9,988 nucleotides of DNA from JAQTTT01 sp964565435. Lineage in GTDB: Archaea; Nanobdellota; Nanobdellia; Tiddalikarchaeales; Tiddalikarchaeaceae. The stretch covers positions 1 to 9,988 of the forward strand of contig CAZMEY010000028.1 in the NCBI GenBank assembly GCA_964565435.1. Direction: 5' to 3'. Within the stretch, counting starts at the first letter, position 1. Each line of letters begins with the position of its first letter. The notes beneath the pieces are model-generated. The model saw nothing but the letters and a program-made list of their open reading frames with translations. It did no database searches and had not been told where the DNA came from. The position numbers and the translations under genes were made by a program. Positions 7,316 to 9,988 of this stretch are shown here, one piece after another.

Positions 7316-7336
7316 TAGATTAATAATTCAAAATAG

Positions 7337-7354
7337 ATAATTAAAAAATTTAAG
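7337..7354 (-). promoter_or_regulatory. TATA-like region for the geranylgeranyl reductase gene
   Basis: On the minus strand this reads CTTAAATTTTTTAATTAT, 22-39 nt before the ATG at 7315. The position suits a TATA box for a leaderless or short-leader transcript, but composition here is so AT-rich that the exact box is uncertain. No Shine-Dalgarno is visible. Confidence 0.4.
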
Positions 7355-7360
7355 CATTAA

Positions 7361-7573
7361 TCAATACTTTGACAATATTGCAGCATATTTTTCCTTAAAA
7401 TAGCCCAAAGATTCTTTTATCTCTTTAATGTTTGTAACCTCATAGGATTTTAATTGCTTTGCGCAATTTTTTGGATTATTTACTATAAGCTTTTCAAGCT
7501 CGCCAATTATGCAATTGGCAGTAATCGCTGAATTAGTTGTCATTGAACTTCTTGGGTCTTGTCCGCATACCAT
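7361..7573 (-). CDS. Small protein of unknown function (70 residues)
   Basis: I do not recognise this gene. The 70-residue product starts MVCGQDPRSSMTTNSAITAN and ends in a charged, probably helical segment (KEIKESLGYFKEKYAAILSKY, about 50-70). It contains three cysteines (C3, C21, C37), no obvious membrane helix and no signal peptide. Prediction as a real gene rests on its position: it fills the gap between two genes, faces away from rlmH, and has a good TATA-like box (TTTAAAAATA, minus strand 7604-7595) preceded by GG and centred about 27 nt before the ATG, with no leader. An internal ATG at residue 11 is an alternative start. The reductase gene lies 45 nt downstream on the same strand, so the two could share a transcript. 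Confidence 0.55.
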   Translation of the reverse strand: MVCGQDPRSSMTTNSAITANCIIGELEKLIVNNPKNCAKQLKSYEVTNIKEIKESLGYFKEKYAAILSKY

Positions 7574-7594
7574 AATATTTAAGCCAAATTTTCA

Positions 7595-7604
7595 TATTTT
7601 TAAA
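7595..7604 (-). promoter_or_regulatory. TATA box of the 70-residue orphan gene
   Basis: TTTAAAAATA on the minus strand is preceded by GG, which suits a BRE edge, and is centred about 27 nt upstream of the ATG at 7573. It indicates a leaderless transcript. Confidence 0.5.
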
Positions 7605-7620
7605 CCTTTAGATTTTAAAA

Positions 7621-7631
7621 TTATTTAAAAG
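7621..7631 (+). promoter_or_regulatory. TATA box of rlmH
   Basis: TTATTTAAAAG is centred about 28 nt before the ATG at 7654. The sequence between holds AAGGGG at 7635-7640, which is too far from the ATG for a normal ribosome-binding site, so a leaderless start is favoured. It sits back to back with the leftward box at 7595-7604. Confidence 0.5.
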
Positions 7632-7653
7632 TTTAAGGGGTTTAGTTTAATTA

Positions 7654-8073
7654 ATGAAAAGCATAAAGATTTACGCTATTGGAAGAGTTAAGGAAAGAAA
7701 CATATCTGCAATGATTGATGAATACCTTAAAAGACTGAAGGTTTTTGCCAATGTTGAAATCATTGAATTAAAAGATAAAGGCATTATTAAAGAATCAGAT
7801 GAGATTATTAAATTGGCTGATTCAAATTCATTCATTCTTGATGAATTAGGCGCAGAATATTCAAGCATTGGATTTAGCGAGCTAATTAATGGAAAAGATA
7901 ATATTAAATTTTTTATAGGAGGAGCTGAAGGCATCTCAAAGGAAGCCAAATCCAAAGCAAAAACAATGGCTTTATCAAAAATGACTTTCACTCATGAAAT
8001 GGCAAGATTGTTTTTGATTGAACAGATTTACAGAGCAGTGATGATAATCAATAACAGGAATTATCACAAATAA
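7654..8073 (+). CDS. rlmH: 23S rRNA (pseudouridine-1915-N3)-methyltransferase RlmH
   Basis: The 139-residue protein matches the SPOUT-family RlmH (YbeA) along its length. The N-terminal strand is IKIYAIGRVKE. FFIGGAEGIS (86-95) is the glycine-rich SAM-binding loop of the trefoil knot, LSKMTFTHEMARLFLIEQ (107-124) is the conserved knot helix region, and the protein ends in NRNYHK (134-139), close to the terminal YHR/YHK of bacterial enzymes. RlmH acts as a homodimer and methylates N3 of pseudouridine 1915 in helix 69 of 23S rRNA, on assembled 70S ribosomes in E. coli. It is near-universal in bacteria and patchier in archaea, so bacterial origin by transfer is possible. Base composition does not stand out from its neighbours. 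It has its own TATA box; a perfect palindrome begins 5 nt after the stop. Confidence 0.92.
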   Translation: MKSIKIYAIGRVKERNISAMIDEYLKRLKVFANVEIIELKDKGIIKESDEIIKLADSNSFILDELGAEYSSIGFSELINGKDNIKFFIGGAEGISKEAKSKAKTMALSKMTFTHEMARLFLIEQIYRAVMIINNRNYHK

Positions 8074-8077
8074 ACCA

Positions 8078-8101
8078 TTTTTTAGATTATAATCTAAAAA
8101 A
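8078..8101. repeat. Perfect 24-bp palindrome between rlmH and the small membrane protein gene
   Basis: Half-site TTTTTTAGATTA (8078-8089) is followed directly by its exact reverse complement (8090-8101), with no spacer. It begins 5 nt after the rlmH stop and ends 4-5 nt before the TATA box at 8106-8115. The lack of a loop argues against a classical hairpin terminator, though the T6 run could end rlmH transcripts. Its place beside the BRE/TATA of the next gene suits an operator for a dimeric regulator. Confidence 0.6.
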
Positions 8102-8105
8102 ATTA

Positions 8106-8115
8106 TTATATAAAG
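8106..8115 (+). promoter_or_regulatory. TATA box of the 98-residue membrane protein gene
   Basis: TTATATAAAG is centred about 28 nt before the ATG at 8138, with no Shine-Dalgarno. It is one of the clearest TATA boxes in the window and abuts the 24-bp palindrome. Confidence 0.6.
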
Positions 8116-8137
8116 AATCTTATTATTAAAAAAAATC

Positions 8138-8434
8138 ATGAAATACAATAAGCTTGAATCAATAATTAACAATTACAGGGGTTTGGAAGAAAAAAAATCA
8201 TTAAAAACCGAATTGCGTCATTTGAAAGATGAGTACAATTGCATAAAATATAATGCAGCATCAATGTTTGGAATATATTTTTTGGGAAAGAATTTAGAAT
8301 CCAACACGAATTTAGAAGGAATGAGCATGTATTTCACATTATTGATGTCAGCAGTCCCCATAATATTATATATTGACAATTATAGGAATTATAAAAAAAT
8401 TGAAAATAAGATAAATAATTTAAATAGCCAATAA
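8138..8434 (+). CDS. Small membrane protein of unknown function (98 residues)
   Basis: I do not recognise a family. The 98-residue product has a charged, helix-forming N-terminus (about 1-36, with RGLEEKKSLKTELRHLKDEY), then a weak hydrophobic segment near 38-50 (NAASMFGIYFLG) and a strong one near 62-79 (MSMYFTLLMSAVPIILYI). It ends in a charged Asn/Lys-rich helix. This suggests a membrane hairpin with both ends on the same side and possible coiled-coil flanks. The clear TATA box and leaderless spacing support expression. The hydrogenase-like gene starts 11 nt after its stop, with a promoter-like box inside this gene's last codons, so the two could be co-transcribed or separately started. 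A membrane partner for the hydrogenase-like protein is one guess; nothing in the sequence proves it. Confidence 0.65.
   Translation: MKYNKLESIINNYRGLEEKKSLKTELRHLKDEYNCIKYNAASMFGIYFLGKNLESNTNLEGMSMYFTLLMSAVPIILYIDNYRNYKKIENKINNLNSQ
8419..8426 (+). promoter_or_regulatory. TATA-like box for the hydrogenase-like gene
   Basis: TTTAAATA lies inside the last codons of the preceding gene and is centred about 24 nt before the ATG at 8446. The spacing is slightly short but usable for a leaderless start; the absence of a Shine-Dalgarno supports it. Confidence 0.4.
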
Positions 8435-8445
8435 GTAATTGCATT

Positions 8446-9291
8446 ATGGATTACAATGATGATCAAAAAAAAGTCCTGAAGCTTTTGAAGTCCAAAAGCA
8501 AGGTTTTTTTGATGGCTGCCCCTTCTTTTCCAATAGATTTTGATTACAAAGATTTTGTTTCATTAATGAAAAAATTGGGCTTTGACAAGGTCAGCGAGCT
8601 CACTTTTGGGGCAAAGATAGTTAACCACAAGTATAGGGATTATATCAATAGCCACATGAGCCAGGAGATGTTTATAACAAGCCCCTGCCCTTCAATAGTG
8701 AATCTTGTTAAAACACAATTGCCTGAATATGCAAAATACTTAATGCCTTTTGATTCCCCAGTTACTGCAATGGCAAAGATTGTGAAGAAAAATTATCCCC
8801 TTCACAAAATAGTTTTTTTGTCACCATGCTTTGCCAAAAAAATTGAGGCAAGGGATTCAGGATTGATTGACGCAACAGTCACTTTCAAGGAGATGAAAGA
8901 ATTGCTTGTGGGAGAAAAAATAAAAGCGCCAAAAACCAAGGCTTTTTTTGAGAAGTTTTACAATGAGTACACAAAGATTTATCCTATTGACGGCGGATTG
9001 GCTAAAACAATGAATGCCAAAAAAATATTCAAAAAAAATGAGCTTGTTTCCTGCTCCGGCTGCGCCAATATTAAGGAGATTTTTGAAAAAAATAAGGGGA
9101 AAAAATTCTTTGACCTTTTGTTTTGCAAAGGAGGATGTATCGGCGGTCCGGGAATTTCAAGCAATGAATCCATTGCCAAAAGGAAGAAAAAAGTGCTTGA
9201 TTATAAATTATCCTCTGAACAGGAAGTAATGGGCAAAAAAAGGGGATTAATAAAGCACATTGAAGGGATTGATTTTAGCAGGAAGTTTTAA
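8446..9291 (+). CDS. Minimal [FeFe]-hydrogenase-like protein, H-cluster domain only
   Basis: The 281-residue protein aligns with the C-terminal H-cluster domain of [FeFe] hydrogenases, without N-terminal ferredoxin domains. LMKKLGFDKVSELTFGA (40-56) is the usual entry. Motif L1 is ITSPCPS (C81), L2 is LSPCFAKKIEA (C128, with the Lys and Glu that follow the L2 Cys in catalytic enzymes), and L3 is FCKGGCIGGPG (C227, C231). All four H-cluster cysteines are thus present. The proton-relay Cys that precedes the L1 ligand in catalytic enzymes is Pro80, and the Met residues flanking L2 and L3 are replaced. IDGGLAK (181-187) and the L3 form recall putative sensory groups. C203 and C206 form an extra CxxC; no other cysteines exist. 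H2 turnover, H2 sensing or a NARF-like iron-sulfur role are all possible. No HydE, HydF or HydG maturase is in the window. Confidence 0.85.
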   Translation: MDYNDDQKKVLKLLKSKSKVFLMAAPSFPIDFDYKDFVSLMKKLGFDKVSELTFGAKIVNHKYRDYINSHMSQEMFITSPCPSIVNLVKTQLPEYAKYLMPFDSPVTAMAKIVKKNYPLHKIVFLSPCFAKKIEARDSGLIDATVTFKEMKELLVGEKIKAPKTKAFFEKFYNEYTKIYPIDGGLAKTMNAKKIFKKNELVSCSGCANIKEIFEKNKGKKFFDLLFCKGGCIGGPGISSNESIAKRKKKVLDYKLSSEQEVMGKKRGLIKHIEGIDFSRKF

Positions 9292-9295
9292 AAAA
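9286..9295 (+). promoter_or_regulatory. TATA-like box for the cytochrome b5-domain gene
   Basis: TTTTAAAAAA overlaps the stop codon of the hydrogenase-like gene and is centred about 26 nt before the ATG at 9316. No Shine-Dalgarno is present, which suits a leaderless start, although read-through from the upstream gene is equally possible. Confidence 0.4.
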
Positions 9296-9315
9296 AATCA
9301 ATTAATTATTAATTT

Positions 9316-9924
9316 ATGGATTTTTTCCTGATTCATTTTGTTTCTTCAATTGTTTCTGCCATTCTGATAATTGCATTAAGCGCGCAATGCTTTTTTAAAA
9401 AAATGGGATACCATAAATGGATTGCTATTGCAATGATTGTTTTTGGAATAATCTCTTTCATCTCTTCATATCTTTACGGATTTAATTTAAGCATTGATTT
9501 GAAAATGGAATCATTGCACAATTTGTTTGGGTTTGCTTCCCTTATCTTGTCAGTTTTGCCATTTATTCTTATTTATGTATTAAAAAAGAGCAAATTGCAT
9601 TATAATATTGCTTATGCTGCCTCAATTTTTGCAATGCTTTCAATAATCACTGGGCTTGTTGCATATAATGGAGTAATATTAAATTATTTTGCGCAAGAGC
9701 AAATGGAATGCTTTAATATTGATGAGCTTAACTTTTCAGATAGATGCTTGGTTGCTGTTGACGGCGCTGTTTATGACATGACTGGAATGCCTAGGTGGCA
9801 GTCAGGAATCCATTATGATTACTCCTGCGGAGGGAATTACTCTAAGGAATACATTGTTTCAATAATGCCTTCGCATGCGCAAGAAAAATATTATGGTTCT
9901 ATTGCTGGATATCTTTGCGAATAA
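9316..9924 (+). CDS. Four-helix membrane protein with C-terminal cytochrome b5-like haem-binding domain
   Basis: The 202-residue protein has two parts. Residues 3-123 contain four hydrophobic helices (about 4-24, 34-54, 66-89, 97-120) with histidines near helix ends (H7, H33, H68, H95); the arrangement recalls cytochrome b561-type membrane domains, but this is a pattern match only. Residues about 140-202 match the short prokaryotic cytochrome b5-like haem/steroid-binding domain: LVAVDGAVYDMTGMPRW (145-161), then SGIHYDYSCGGNYSKEYI, SIMPSHAQEKYYGSIAGYL. His166 and His187 are the likely axial haem ligands. Such a protein could carry electrons between the membrane and a soluble partner. It begins 24 nt after the hydrogenase-like gene on the same strand, which makes redox cooperation plausible but unproven. 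It converges on tRNA-Gln, leaving 10 bp between them. Confidence 0.78.
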   Translation: MDFFLIHFVSSIVSAILIIALSAQCFFKKMGYHKWIAIAMIVFGIISFISSYLYGFNLSIDLKMESLHNLFGFASLILSVLPFILIYVLKKSKLHYNIAYAASIFAMLSIITGLVAYNGVILNYFAQEQMECFNIDELNFSDRCLVAVDGAVYDMTGMPRWQSGIHYDYSCGGNYSKEYIVSIMPSHAQEKYYGSIAGYLCE

Positions 9925-9934
9925 GATAAAATTA

Positions 9935-9988
9935 TAGCCCTGCCAGGATTCGAACCTGGGTTATCTGGTTCAAAGCCAGAAGTCCTTG
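9935..9988 (-). tRNA. tRNA-Gln (anticodon UUG), 5' part cut by window edge
   Basis: On the minus strand the anticodon stem TCTGG/CCAGA encloses the seven-base loop CTTTGAA, giving anticodon TTG, which reads CAA (Gln). The variable loop is four bases. The T arm is CCAGG-TTCGAAT-CCTGG, followed by the acceptor strand CAGGGCT and discriminator A at 9935. CCA is not encoded. The D-stem 3' strand GGAC is just inside the window; the 5' acceptor strand and most of the D arm lie beyond 9988. No intron is seen in the anticodon loop. A run of four T residues (minus strand 9931-9928) follows the 3' end and may help termination. Confidence 0.93.

Noticed and set aside
7671..7991. 106-codon open frame antisense to rlmH
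   Set aside because: It mirrors the RlmH frame, which has clear family motifs along its full length.
8979..9229. Overlapping short open frames on both strands within the hydrogenase-like gene
   Set aside because: They cross the L3 motif region of a well-supported gene and show no domain or start signal of their own.
1..9988. CRISPR array, insertion sequence or attachment site
   Set aside because: No regularly spaced repeats, transposase motifs or flanking direct repeats were seen; tRNA-Gln at the edge shows no partial duplicate inside the window.

Overview
The window looks like chromosomal DNA from a small-genome archaeon, most likely a DPANN lineage of the Woesearchaeota/Pacearchaeota kind. 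It is AT-rich and densely packed, with no gene-free stretch longer than about 80 bases. It carries archaeal ribosomal protein eL40, transcription factor E (TFE alpha), an archaeal geranylgeranyl-reductase-type flavoprotein and a type IV pilin N-terminus. Most genes have a TATA-like box 24-30 nt before the ATG and no Shine-Dalgarno sequence, which is the archaeal leaderless pattern. The taxonomic assignment is inferred from gene content and composition; no marker phylogeny was possible.

Layout, left to right. Bases 1-748 (minus strand) hold the first 18 codons of a type IV pilin-like protein and, upstream of it, a class I SAM methyltransferase. A 41-bp divergent promoter region separates these from a secreted 650-residue transglutaminase-like protein (plus). 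A translation block follows on the plus strand: the 54-residue eL40 gene, class II lysyl-tRNA synthetase (the only strong Shine-Dalgarno in the window), and a site-2-protease-like membrane metalloprotease joined to lysS by an ATGA overlap. TFE comes next and overlaps tail-to-tail by 14 bp with a minus-strand geranylgeranyl reductase family gene. Behind that lie a 70-residue orphan (minus) and the divergent rlmH (plus). The right end holds three plus-strand genes: a small membrane protein, a minimal [FeFe]-hydrogenase-like H-domain protein, and a four-helix membrane protein with a C-terminal cytochrome b5-like domain. The window ends in a minus-strand tRNA-Gln(UUG) cut by the edge.

The genes fall into an information-processing group (eL40, LysRS, TFE, RlmH, tRNA-Gln), a cell-envelope group (pilin, transglutaminase-like protein, M50 protease, geranylgeranyl reductase) and a possible redox group at 8138-9924. 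The redox group is the most interesting part: a stand-alone H-cluster domain that keeps the four cysteines of the catalytic motifs, has two extra cysteines in a CxxC, lacks ferredoxin domains, and sits beside a putative haem-binding membrane protein. A perfect 24-bp palindrome lies just upstream of this group. Whether these three genes form one system is inference from adjacency; each appears to have its own promoter-like box.
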